Below, piece after piece: positions 53,213 through 62,000 of a stretch of DNA of 64,000 nucleotides. The notes beneath the pieces were generated by a model. The model ran no database searches. It worked only from the letters and a program-made list of their open reading frames with translations, and had not been told where the DNA came from. Each line of letters opens with the position of its first letter. Within the stretch, counting starts at the first letter, position 1. This DNA comes from Streptomyces sp. APSN-46.1 (GTDB lineage Bacteria > Actinomycetota > Actinomycetes > Streptomycetales > Streptomycetaceae): positions 186,001-250,000 of the forward strand of contig NZ_JALGRF010000002.1 of the NCBI RefSeq assembly GCF_022815725.1, written 5' to 3'. A program made the position numbers and the translations under genes.

Positions 53213-53653
53213 GTGTCGTTCGAGCAGGAGTGGGCCCAGCAGAAGCAGGCCACGGCCGCGGATCCGTCGCCGCAGATGCGACTGAACCAGCTCCCCGCCG
53301 ACCAGGGCGGCGGGTCGGGAGTTCTGGCGACGGCCCCTCCGGCGAAGAAGAAGGCGGCCAACACCATCGAGACCGTCCTGCAGCCCGGCACGACGAAGGC
53401 CGCGGACGCCGCCGACGCACCGACGAACGGTGCGATCAAGGCCTTCAGCGGCTGGGAGACGGCGGTGGGCCTGACAAAGGCACATACTCACTGGGATGAC
53501 CAGGTCAAGCGCCTGATGGGGCGGCTGAACTCGGAGAAGACGGCACTGCGCGGGGCGTCGAACCTGTTCACCGGAAACGACCAGCTGACGGGGAATGGCT
53601 TCCGGTCGATCCAGCCGATCCAGCCGCCGCAGTCCAAGGTTGCGGGACTCTAG
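53213..53653 (+). CDS. small helical protein upstream of WXG-type gene
   Basis: 146 residues from GTG 53213 (GGGGGAG upstream): MSFEQEWAQQKQATAADPSPQMRLNQLPADQGGG, a Lys/Ala segment, and a helical second half (WDDQVKRLMGRLNSEKTALRGASNLFTGNDQLTGNGFRSIQ). The length and helix content resemble partner or chaperone proteins of ESX-like substrates in Streptomyces. It starts 17 bases before the WXG gene's leader, in one probable operon. No family is assigned. Confidence 0.65.
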   Translation: MSFEQEWAQQKQATAADPSPQMRLNQLPADQGGGSGVLATAPPAKKKAANTIETVLQPGTTKAADAADAPTNGAIKAFSGWETAVGLTKAHTHWDDQVKRLMGRLNSEKTALRGASNLFTGNDQLTGNGFRSIQPIQPPQSKVAGL

Positions 53654-53670
53654 GGACTCCGGGGGAAGAC

Positions 53671-55824
53671 ATGCCGAGCTATCACGAGATCATGCAGACG
53701 GACCTTTCCGCGCTCACCACGGCCGCCGACGGCTGGAAGTCCATGGCGAAGCAGTTCAAGACGCTTGAGGACGTGTACGAGCAGGAAGTCCAGAGCGTTT
53801 CCGCGGGAAACGGCTGGATGGGCAGCAGTGCGCAGACGGCGAGCACCAACTCCTCCATGACCCGCAACGAGTTCGACGCGGCGCAGACGGAGGCGCTGGC
53901 CATGGAGTCGCTGCTCCGTGACGCGTTCGCCCGGTTCACGGACCTCAAGGGCCGGGTAACGTCCGCCGTCGCGGACGCCGTCCACGCCGGCATGAAGGTC
54001 TCGGACGCCGGCATCGCGAGCTACGACTTCAGCAAGGCCGACCCGGCCTCCGCGAAGGCGATTCGCCACGATCCCGACCTCCCGGAGATCGAGCGCTCCT
54101 GGACCCGCCGGATCGCGGACACGGTCAAGGCGGTCACGGAATTCGACGAGGACGTCAAAACGGCCCTGCTGAACGCGTCGGGGGCGGACGGCACCTCGAT
54201 GTTCGGCTTCAACTCCAAGGCCGTCAACGACGTGGAGGCCGTGGAGGCGCTCGCGCTCACGTCGAAGATCCGTTCCGGCGACGCCTCGCCGGAGGAGCTG
54301 AAGCATTACAACGACCTCCTCAAGCAGAACTCCGGGGACAAGCACTTCAGCGAGGCGTACCTGCACTCGCTGGGCGCGAAGGACACCCTGCTGCTGGCCG
54401 ACCAGATGAACCTGGCGTCCAACGACCGCGGTGCGTCGGCGGCCGACAAGAAGCTCTACGAGTCGATCAATTCCGGCCTCGCGGGGACGATCGCCTCCGG
54501 CACCAAGGACCCGGACAGCTACGCCTACAAGCCCTTCGTCAACGGGCTCAAGGAGCAGGGCCCCGAGCTGGTCGCCAAGGGCCTGCGGCCGACGTACGGC
54601 TACCAGGCGCTGGTCACCCTCATGTCGAACGGCGACGGCTACGGGAAGCAGTTCCTCAACGACATCGGCGACGGCATGATCGAGGCCGAGAAGTCGAAGC
54701 CGCACATGTACTCCCACGCCTACGACTCCCAGCGCCCGAACCTGGTCTCCGACCCGCTGGACGGCCTGCTCGGCATCATGGCCAAGGACCCGGACTCGGC
54801 GACGTACTTCCTCGACCCCGAAGCGCCCGGCAACAAGAACGAGCACCTGAAATACCTGCTCGACGACCGCGACATGCCGGACCCCTGGATCTCGACCGGC
54901 GTCGGTCCCCCGATGGAGATGCACGGCGACAAGACGGCCGGCCTGGGCGCGGCCATCCAAGCGGCGGCGACCGGCCACACGGACGGCGAGAAGCTCGGCC
55001 CGCCCGGACCGCACACCGAGGGCCAGGCGCGGGTGATGCACAACGCGATCCGGCTGCTCGACGGCGAGATGAAGGGCGACGAGTTCAAGGAGGACCTGGA
55101 GGGCCTGCGCGAGCCGATGGCGAGGGCGCTAGTGGACTACGTGGCCGACACCCACGAGATCCTCGGGGGTAAGAACACCGATCTGGGCGGTCACGCGGGT
55201 AGCGACTCCATCTATGGTTCGGGTGACAAGGCCCAGATCGCGGTCGGACAGGGCAGTCTGATCCGTGTGATGCGCGGCATCGCGGACGACGGCCCGTCCT
55301 ACGGCCTGATGGTCCAGGCGGAGCGGGCCTATTCGGCGGAACAGCTCGCGACTGCCGTGCCGTTCAAGGCCGGATCTCCGCACGAGGCCAGTATCGACTG
55401 GGACAACCGTGCGCACGACATCGGCGCGGCGTCCGGGGCCCTCAACGGCATCGGGGCCGACGTCTACAAGGACAAGGAAGAAGACAAGGTCAAGTGGGCC
55501 GAGGGTACGGCCGAGTACACGGCCGCGAGCGTGAACGGGCTCATCGGCGAGATCCCGGTGGTGGGCACGATTGGTGGCTCGCTGATGGACGCGGCCAAGT
55601 ACGACTGGGTCGAGGGTGTCAAGGACGCAGCCGAGGAACTGAGCAAGAAGGAGTCCAGCGACAACTACTCGGCGGGCATGGACGGGACCAACAAGCTGTT
55701 CGACGCATGGAGGGACCAGCGGCAGATGGACGGTAAGGACCCGGAGGCCAAACACGCTCAGAACGAAGCGGGCGAGGCCTACACGAGCGGGCGGGAGGCT
55801 GCCCGTGCGCACCTCCGGCCCTGA
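53671..55824 (+). CDS. WXG100-like large protein, possible type VII-linked effector
   Basis: The 717-residue protein opens with a WXG100-type helical hairpin: about 100 residues with the turn GNGWMGSSAQTAS (W-x-G) at about 49-51. A long central region of DUF6571 type follows (ALTSKIRSGDASPEELKHYNDLL, GYQALVTLMSNGDGYGKQFLNDIG, YLLDDRDMPDPW), then a hydrophobic segment (NGLIGEIPVVGTIGGSLMDAAKYDW) and a charged tail. Such proteins are thought to be ESX/T7SS-linked; function is unproven. It sits between the small partner gene and a lipoprotein gene that starts one base after its stop. Confidence 0.75.
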   Translation: MPSYHEIMQTDLSALTTAADGWKSMAKQFKTLEDVYEQEVQSVSAGNGWMGSSAQTASTNSSMTRNEFDAAQTEALAMESLLRDAFARFTDLKGRVTSAVADAVHAGMKVSDAGIASYDFSKADPASAKAIRHDPDLPEIERSWTRRIADTVKAVTEFDEDVKTALLNASGADGTSMFGFNSKAVNDVEAVEALALTSKIRSGDASPEELKHYNDLLKQNSGDKHFSEAYLHSLGAKDTLLLADQMNLASNDRGASAADKKLYESINSGLAGTIASGTKDPDSYAYKPFVNGLKEQGPELVAKGLRPTYGYQALVTLMSNGDGYGKQFLNDIGDGMIEAEKSKPHMYSHAYDSQRPNLVSDPLDGLLGIMAKDPDSATYFLDPEAPGNKNEHLKYLLDDRDMPDPWISTGVGPPMEMHGDKTAGLGAAIQAAATGHTDGEKLGPPGPHTEGQARVMHNAIRLLDGEMKGDEFKEDLEGLREPMARALVDYVADTHEILGGKNTDLGGHAGSDSIYGSGDKAQIAVGQGSLIRVMRGIADDGPSYGLMVQAERAYSAEQLATAVPFKAGSPHEASIDWDNRAHDIGAASGALNGIGADVYKDKEEDKVKWAEGTAEYTAASVNGLIGEIPVVGTIGGSLMDAAKYDWVEGVKDAAEELSKKESSDNYSAGMDGTNKLFDAWRDQRQMDGKDPEAKHAQNEAGEAYTSGREAARAHLRP

Positions 55825-55825
55825 C

Positions 55826-56473
55826 ATGCGGAAGGCTTTTGCAGGGTCGGCGCTCGCGCTCCTCTGCGTAGTGACCCTGGCATCGTGCACCTCGGACGAT
55901 TCCGCGTCGAAGTCCGCGGACCCCTGCGGGATCAGCCCGTCCTCGGAGGAGGAATCGCTGGTGCGCGAGGTCCTTGGGAAAGAGGACTTCGCGACGAAGG
56001 CCTACGGCAGCACGAGCGTCTTGGTGGACAAGATGGAGCGCGCGCTGCCGAAGATGCCCAAGAGGGACATGTTCTACACGAACGCATGTGGATACAGCGT
56101 GGGTGGAGAACAGGGTGACTCCGGTGTGACCTTCCTGGCCGGGTGGTTTCTTCGGACCTCCGAACTGCCCTCTTTCCCCAACGACGTGTCCTACGAATTG
56201 AACGGTGCGCGCGGTGTAGCGCGAAGCGGCAGCTCGACGCTGCTCGTCCCGTGCGACCTGCCTGGTGAGCTCGGGGCGCAGTCGCAGAAGGTGTGGCTCA
56301 CAGCGGACACCACGTACAGGTTCAGCCCGTCCCGGCCGGACGTGAACCAGGCGACCAGAGACCAGCGTATGACCCTCACCTACCTCATGGCCCGTCGTAT
56401 CACCGAGGCCCTCGGCTGCGAGAACAAGCCGCTGGAGCAGGCCCCCGTGGTGAAGCCCCTGCCCAGCCCGTGA
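55826..56473 (+). CDS. lipoprotein, third gene of the WXG module
   Basis: The 215-residue protein has a signal (MRKAFAGSALALLCVVTLASC) with lipobox LASC and lipidated C21. The mature part has paired cysteines (DPCGISP, NACGYSV, LVPCDLP, ALGCENK) and a beta-rich region (VTFLAGWFLRTSEL, SSTLLVPCD, KVWLTADTTYRF). ATG 55826 is one base from the upstream stop. As an outward-facing lipoprotein after a probable exported effector it may be a surface partner or immunity protein; not shown. Confidence 0.75.
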   Translation: MRKAFAGSALALLCVVTLASCTSDDSASKSADPCGISPSSEEESLVREVLGKEDFATKAYGSTSVLVDKMERALPKMPKRDMFYTNACGYSVGGEQGDSGVTFLAGWFLRTSELPSFPNDVSYELNGARGVARSGSSTLLVPCDLPGELGAQSQKVWLTADTTYRFSPSRPDVNQATRDQRMTLTYLMARRITEALGCENKPLEQAPVVKPLPSP

Positions 56474-56515
56474 GGCGAGCCGGCCGGCCCGACCCGCCAA
56501 TGGCCTGTGGCGTGG

Positions 56516-56836
56516 TCAGGCCGCCTCGTGCTCCTGCGCGGTAAAGACGACGACGGACGTCTCGCCGACGAGCTTGAGGTTCAGCTCGGACTCCATGGCC
56601 CGCGCCAGCCGCGCCAGCAGCGGCACCGTCGGCACGGTCCCCCCGAGCTCCAGCTTGGACACCTGCGGCTGCGTCATCCCGGCCCGCCGCGCGAGCTCGG
56701 TCTGCGAAATCCCGAGCTCGGTCCGCCGGTCGTACACGGCCTGCCCGAGCTGGAACGCGAACCGGATCTCCTCCCGGCACCTGGCGGTCTCCGGGCTCTT
56801 GTCACGGGTGGGCTTCCACCGTGCGTGGCTGTCCAT
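56516..56836 (-). CDS. small XRE-family regulator (HigA-like)
   Basis: The 106-residue protein has a helix-turn-helix (FQLGQAVYDRRTELGISQTELARRAGMTQPQVSKLELGGTVPTVPLLARLARAMES) and a short beta-rich tail (ELNLKLVGETSVVVFTAQE). Such short XRE proteins are often antitoxin-like or repressors. Its ATG overlaps the stop of the HATPase gene (TAATG), so they are co-translated. No toxin gene is adjacent on this strand. Confidence 0.85.
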   Translation of the reverse strand: MDSHARWKPTRDKSPETARCREEIRFAFQLGQAVYDRRTELGISQTELARRAGMTQPQVSKLELGGTVPTVPLLARLARAMESELNLKLVGETSVVVFTAQEHEAA

Positions 56837-57255
56837 TACGACGCTCCGTCCTGTGACACCTCGGCCCATACGGCCTTCCCGATGCCGTGGCGGCGGGGAC
56901 AGCAGCCCCACCGCTCGGCCAGGGCCGCCACGATCGCGAGCCCGCGCCCCCGCTCGTCCCAGTCCGCCACGACCTGGGGCGTGAGCTTGACGGCGGGGCC
57001 GGCGTCCGCCACCTCCACCCGCAGCACCCCGTCGTACCGCGCGAGCCGGACCCCGATATCCCGCCCCTGCGGGGCGCGGGCGTGCCGTACGGCGTTGGTG
57101 ACCAGCTCGGAGAGCAGCAGCTCGGCGGTGTCGGCCTGGTCTTCGTTCACCTCCCAGGAGGTCAGCTGCTCGCGCACGAGGGTGCGGGCCCGTCCGGGGG
57201 CTCGGCGGCTGCGCGGAATGAGCCAGTAGATCTCGTCGCTCTGGGGCATCACCAT
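56836..57255 (-). CDS. HATPase (anti-sigma-factor-like serine kinase)
   Basis: A 139-residue single GHKL domain: LLLSELVTNAVRHARAPQGRDIGVRLARYDGVLRVEVADAGPAV, DERGRGLAIVAALAERWG. The same class as the gene at 26337, here with a fused-length C-terminus. Start 57255 or 57249 (second Met). It diverges from the GntR gene with TCTCTAGAGA palindromes between, so it is probably controlled by that repressor. Confidence 0.85.
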   Translation of the reverse strand: MVMPQSDEIYWLIPRSRRAPGRARTLVREQLTSWEVNEDQADTAELLLSELVTNAVRHARAPQGRDIGVRLARYDGVLRVEVADAGPAVKLTPQVVADWDERGRGLAIVAALAERWGCCPRRHGIGKAVWAEVSQDGAS

Positions 57256-57266
57256 GAAGAGGTACC

Positions 57267-57404
57267 TCTCTAGAGATAGTCCCCCAAGTGAAGCGCCCGG
57301 CTCGGTGTGCGGTCAAGAGGTTCTCTAGAGATAGCGCCTGCTGTCGCCTACTGGACGTGCGTGCTACCGCTTCGGCGCGATGGGGTGCCTAGGATGACTA
57401 GAGA
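57267..57404. promoter_or_regulatory. GntR operators TCTCTAGAGA
   Basis: Perfect ten-base palindromes TCTCTAGAGA at 57267-57276 and 57322-57331, and a half-match ACTAGAGA at 57397-57404, lie between the divergent HATPase and GntR genes. The pattern fits a GntR/HutC-type dimer site. Confidence 0.7.
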
Positions 57405-57421
57405 TGATCAGGGAGGACCGC

Positions 57422-58183
57422 ATGCCGAGGAACGGCGCCGCACGGCAGCCCAAGTACCAGCGCATCGCTGCCGCACTGAAGGCCGCCATCGAGGCAGGCG
57501 AGTACGGCCCCGGCGACCGGTTGCCCGGCGAGAACGACCTCATGGCCACCTATGGCGTCGCCCGGATGACCGCACGGCAGGCACTCGGTGTGCTCCAGGC
57601 CGAGGGATTGACCGAAGCGCGCAAGGGCGCCGGGGTCTTCGTCCGGGAGTTCCGGCTCATCCGGCGTCGTGGCGTTCAGCGGCTCGCGGCTGAGGTGTGG
57701 GGCGAGGGACGTTCCATCTGGGCTGCGGACACCGAGGACCGGGACCCCGAGGTCGAGTTCATCGGCGTCAGCGAGGAAACGCTCCCCGATGCCGTCGGTG
57801 CCGTGCTCGGACTGGCGGCCGGCGCAACCGCCTGCGTTCGCCGCCGGAGGTTCCTGCTGGACGGGAAGCCCGTCATGGTCGCCACCTCGTACCTCGATGC
57901 CGTCCTCGTGGCCGGGACGCCCATCACCGAGCCCGACACCGGCCCCGGCGGTATCTACGCCCGCCTCGCCGAGCTCGGCGTCGGGCCCGCCCGGTTCCGG
58001 GAGGAGATCCGCTCGCGGATGCCGAGCCCCGATGAGGCCGCGCGGCTCGGGCTGGCCGCCGGGACGCCGGTCGTGCTGGTCGTCCGTACCGCCTTCGCCG
58101 CCGACGGCCGCGTGGTGGAGGTCAACGAGATGGTGCTCGACGCCTCCGCCTACGTCCTGGAGTACGAGTTCGACGTGCCGTAG
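57422..58183 (+). CDS. GntR/HutC-family regulator
   Basis: The 253-residue repressor has an N-terminal winged helix (PKYQRIAAALKAAIEAGEYGPGDRLPGENDLMATYGVARMTARQALGVLQAEGLTEARKGAGVFV) and a UTRA effector domain (ACVRRRRFLLDGKPVMVATSYLDAVLVAGTPI, VVLVVRTAFAADGRVVEVNEMVLDAS). ATG 57422 has GGGAGGACC upstream. It is likely to bind the TCTCTAGAGA sites. In mobile elements KorSA-like HutC regulators act similarly; whether this one is element-derived is open. Confidence 0.9.
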   Translation: MPRNGAARQPKYQRIAAALKAAIEAGEYGPGDRLPGENDLMATYGVARMTARQALGVLQAEGLTEARKGAGVFVREFRLIRRRGVQRLAAEVWGEGRSIWAADTEDRDPEVEFIGVSEETLPDAVGAVLGLAAGATACVRRRRFLLDGKPVMVATSYLDAVLVAGTPITEPDTGPGGIYARLAELGVGPARFREEIRSRMPSPDEAARLGLAAGTPVVLVVRTAFAADGRVVEVNEMVLDASAYVLEYEFDVP

Positions 58184-58206
58184 CACCGCATGCCTCCACA
58201 CACGGC

Positions 58207-58242
58207 GATATGCTTCATATGTAGCCGACCTATGAGGTATAT
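58207..58242 (+). promoter_or_regulatory. palindromic operator region of vapBC
   Basis: ATATG-CTT-CATAT (58208-58220) is followed by ATGAGGTATATG; together they give CATATG/ATATAC half-sites before vapB, as expected for an autoregulated toxin-antitoxin operon. Confidence 0.5.
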
Positions 58243-58245
58243 GTG

Positions 58246-58455
58246 ATGTCGAACCTCTATGTGGAAGTCGATGACGAGGCGCTTGCGGACGCGGCTTCGA
58301 TACTGGGCACCAAGTCGAAAAAGGACACCGTCAACGCCGCGCTTCAGGAAGTCGCGCGGCGCCACAAGCGGCTGAAGGCCCTGGAGCGGCTCGTCGAGAT
58401 GGGCGAGCGCGGCGACTTCGACATTCTCCAGGACAAGGCCAACTACCGCCGATGA
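58246..58455 (+). CDS. vapB: VapB-type antitoxin
   Basis: 69 residues: a ribbon-helix-helix N-terminus (NLYVEVDDEALADAASILGTKSKKDTVNAALQEVARRHKRLKALERLVEMG) and a flexible tail (ERGDFDILQDKANYRR) that would thread into the toxin. GTG 58243 is an alternative start. The stop overlaps vapC (ATGA). It represses the operon together with VapC. Confidence 0.9.
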   Translation: MSNLYVEVDDEALADAASILGTKSKKDTVNAALQEVARRHKRLKALERLVEMGERGDFDILQDKANYRR

Positions 58456-58874
58456 GCCCCATCACGCACCTCATCGACACCTCTGCCCTGACGCGCGTCC
58501 TGACGAATGCAGAGGTCCGGAAGGCCTGGAGCGACCATCTGACCGAAGGCGTGCTCGGCATCTGCGACATCACGGAGCTGGAGTTCCTCTTCTCGGCCCG
58601 CTCGCTTGCCGACCGCCTGGAAAAGGAGGCGCTGGTGGGAGAGCTCTTGAAGTGGGCCCCCACACCGGACGGCGTCTACACCAGGGCCCGCGCCGTGCAG
58701 CGGCTGCTCACGGACCGGGGCGAGCATCGCAGCGCGGGCCCGGTCGATCTTCTCCTCGCGGCGACGGCCGAGCTCTCGGGGCTGACTCTGCTCCACTACG
58801 ACGCCGACTTCGAGACCATCGCCCGCGTGACAGGTCAGCTCACGAAGTGGGTGGCGCCGCCGGGCGCCGCGTAG
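58452..58874 (+). CDS. vapC: VapC-type PIN-domain toxin
   Basis: The 140-residue PIN ribonuclease has the acidic set D9 (HLIDTSA), E42/E44 (ITELEF), D99 (GPVDLLLAATAE) and D117/D119 (HYDADFE). VapC toxins cut tRNA or rRNA when freed from VapB. Coupled to vapB by a four-base overlap. Downstream lies an unrelated exporter 151 bases away. Confidence 0.92.
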   Translation: MSPITHLIDTSALTRVLTNAEVRKAWSDHLTEGVLGICDITELEFLFSARSLADRLEKEALVGELLKWAPTPDGVYTRARAVQRLLTDRGEHRSAGPVDLLLAATAELSGLTLLHYDADFETIARVTGQLTKWVAPPGAA

Positions 58875-59025
58875 CGGGGGCGAGTCCCGTCGGCGCCGTC
58901 ATCCGGACGGCCTCGGCGGGCTCGCACCCGGCTCCGTAACCCCGTTCGATTGTGGCGGCGGGATGAAATCCGCCGGTCGGGGCGTTGGCGCTTCCGGCAG
59001 GACAGGACCAACGGGGAGGCCACAC

Positions 59026-62000
59026 GTGACGGCGGCAGAGACGGCGGCGGGGGAGAAACAGGGCTGGGGCAGGAGGCTGGCGGCCTACACCTGGCGGTAC
59101 AAGCTCAACGTGCTGCTCGCGCTCGGGTCCTCGCTGGCCGGGATGGCCGTCATGGCGCTCGTTCCGCTGGTCACCAAGGTGATCATCGACGACGTCATCG
59201 GGGATCAGAGCAAGCCCATGGGGCCCTGGGCGGCAATGCTCATAGGCGCCGCCCTGCTCGTGTACGTGCTCACCTACATACGCCGGTACTACGGCGGGCG
59301 CCTCGCCCTGGACGTCCAGCACGACCTGCGCACCGACATGTACGACACCATCGCCCGCCTCGACGGGCGGCGGCAGGACGAGCTGTCCACCGGTCAGGTC
59401 GTCGGGCGGGCCACCAGCGACCTCCAGCTGATCCAGGGCCTGCTGTTCATGCTCCCGATGACCATCGGGAACTTCCTGCTCTTCGGCATATCCCTCGGCA
59501 TCATGCTGTCGCTGTCGCCGCTGCTGACGCTCGTCGCGCTGCTCATGGCCCCCGCCCTCTGGTTTATCGCCAAGCGCAGCCGCAAGAAGCTCTTCCCCGC
59601 CACCTGGTGGGCCCAGGGCCAGGCCGCCGCCGTCGCCACCGTCGTCGACGGTGCCGTGACCGGCGTCCGCGTCGTCAAGGGCTTCGGGCAGGAGGAGCAG
59701 GAGACCGGCAAGCTCCGCCAGGCCGGGCGCCGGCTGTTCGCCGGGCGGATGCGGACCATCCGCCTGAACTCGCGCTACACCCCCGCCCTCCAGGCCGTGC
59801 CCGCCCTCGGGCAGGTCGCCATGCTGGCCCTCGGCGGCTGGATGGCCACCAGGGGCCAGGTGACCCTCGGTACCTTCGTCGCCTTCTCCACCTACCTCGC
59901 CCAGCTCGTCGGCCCCGTCCGCATGCTCGCCATGGTGCTCACCGTCGGCCAGCAGGCCCGCGCCGGCGTCGAGCGCGTCTTCGAGCTCATCGACACCGAA
60001 CCCGTCATCCAGGAGGGCGCGCACGAGCTGCCCGCCGACGCGCCCGCCACCGTGGAGTTCGAGGACGTCCGCTTCGGTTACGACGCCGGGCGGCCCGTCC
60101 TCGACGGGTTCTCCCTGTCGATCCGGGAGGGGGAGACCGTCGCCCTCGTCGGCTCCTCCGGCTCCGGCAAGTCCACCGTCTCGCTCCTCCTGCCGCGCTT
60201 CTACGACGCCGACCGCGGCACCGTCCGCGTCGGCGGCCGCGACGTGCGCGAACTGACCTACGACTCGCTGCGCGGCGCGATAGGACTGGTCCCCGAGGAT
60301 TCGTTCCTCTTCTCCGACACCCTCCGCGCCAACATCGCCTACGGGCACCCCGGCGCCACCGACGAGCAGATCGAGGCCGCCGCCCGCGCCGCCCAGGCGG
60401 AGGGCTTCATCCAGGCCCTGCCCGCCGGGTACGACACCAAGGTCGGCGAGCAGGGGCTCACCCTCTCCGGCGGCCAGCGCCAGCGCATCGCCCTCGCCCG
60501 GGCCATCCTCACCGACCCCCGGCTGCTGCTCCTCGACGACGCCACCTCCGCCGTGGACGCCCGCGTCGAGCACGAGATCCACCAGGCACTGCGCGCCGTC
60601 ATGGCCGGCCGCACCACCCTGCTGATCGCCCACCGCCGCTCCACGCTCGCGCTGGCCGACCGGATCGCCGTACTCGACCGCGGGCGGCTCTCCGACATCG
60701 GCACGCACGAGGAGCTGGAGCGCCGCTCGCCCCTGTACCGCAGGCTGCTGACCGATCCCGAAGCGCTCGGTGCCGGCTCGCCGCGGACCCCCGAGGCCCC
60801 GGCGATGGCGGAGTTCGAGCGCGACCTGGAGCGGGACATCGAGCTTGAGGCCGAGATCGACTCCGAGCCGGTGAACGCGAAGCGCCGCGTCGCCGACGGG
60901 GTGACCCCCGAGCTCTGGCGCCGCCAGGAGGAGCGCGACGGCGCCGGCGCCCCCACCGCCGCCGGGACGACCGGAGCGGCCGCGACGGGAGCCCCCGGAG
61001 CAGCCGCGACCGGAGCCCCAGGAGCCGGAGCCCCAGGAGCCCCCGTAGCCGGAGCCCCCGTAGCCCCCGGAGCAGGGCATTCCATGGCCGGCGCCGTCGC
61101 CGGAATGCCGGCGACGCCCGAGCTGCTCGCGCAGGTGGCCGCGCTGCCGCCCGCCGAGGACGCCCCGGACGTGGACGAGACCCGCGCCGCGGCCGCCGAG
61201 GAGAGCTACGGCCTGCGCCGCCTGCTCCGCGGCTTCTGGGCGCCGCTCGCCATCAGCCTCGGCCTCGTCGCCGTGGACGCGGGCGCCGGGCTGCTCCTGC
61301 CCATCCTGATCCGGCACGGCATCGACCAGGGCGTCGAGCAGGCCGCCCTCGGCGCCGTCTGGGTGGCCGCCGGGCTCGCCCTCGCCGTCGTCGTGGGGCA
61401 GTGGGCCGCGCAGTTCGCCGAAACCCGGATGACCGGCCGTACCGGCGAGCGCGTGCTGTACGCGCTCCGCGTCAAGATCTTCGCCCAGCTCCAGCGCCTC
61501 GGCCTCGACTACTACGAGCGCGAGCTGACCGGCAAGATCATGACCCGGATGACCACCGACGTGGACGCCCTCTCCACCTTCCTCCAGACCGGGCTCGTCA
61601 CCGCCGTGGTCTCCGTCTTCACCTTCTTCGGGATCCTGATCGCCCTGCTCGTCCTCGACGTCGAGCTCGCGCTGATCGTCTTCGCCACCCTCCCCGTGCT
61701 GGTCATCGGCACGATCGTGTTCCGCCGCAAGTCGGTCGCCGCGTACGAGCTCGCCCGCGACCGGGTCAGCCATGTCAACGCCGACCTCCAGGAGTCCGTC
61801 TCCGGGCTGCGCATCGTCCAGGCCTTCCGCCGGCAGGGCTCCGGTGCCGCCCGGTTCGCCGAGCGCAGCGACTCGTACCGCGAGGCCCGGGTGCGCGGGC
61901 AGTGGCTGATATCCGTCTACTTCCCGTTCGTCCAGCTGCTGTCCTCGGGCGCCGCTGCCGTCGTGCTGATCGTCGGCGCCGGGCGGGTGGAGGCCGGCAC

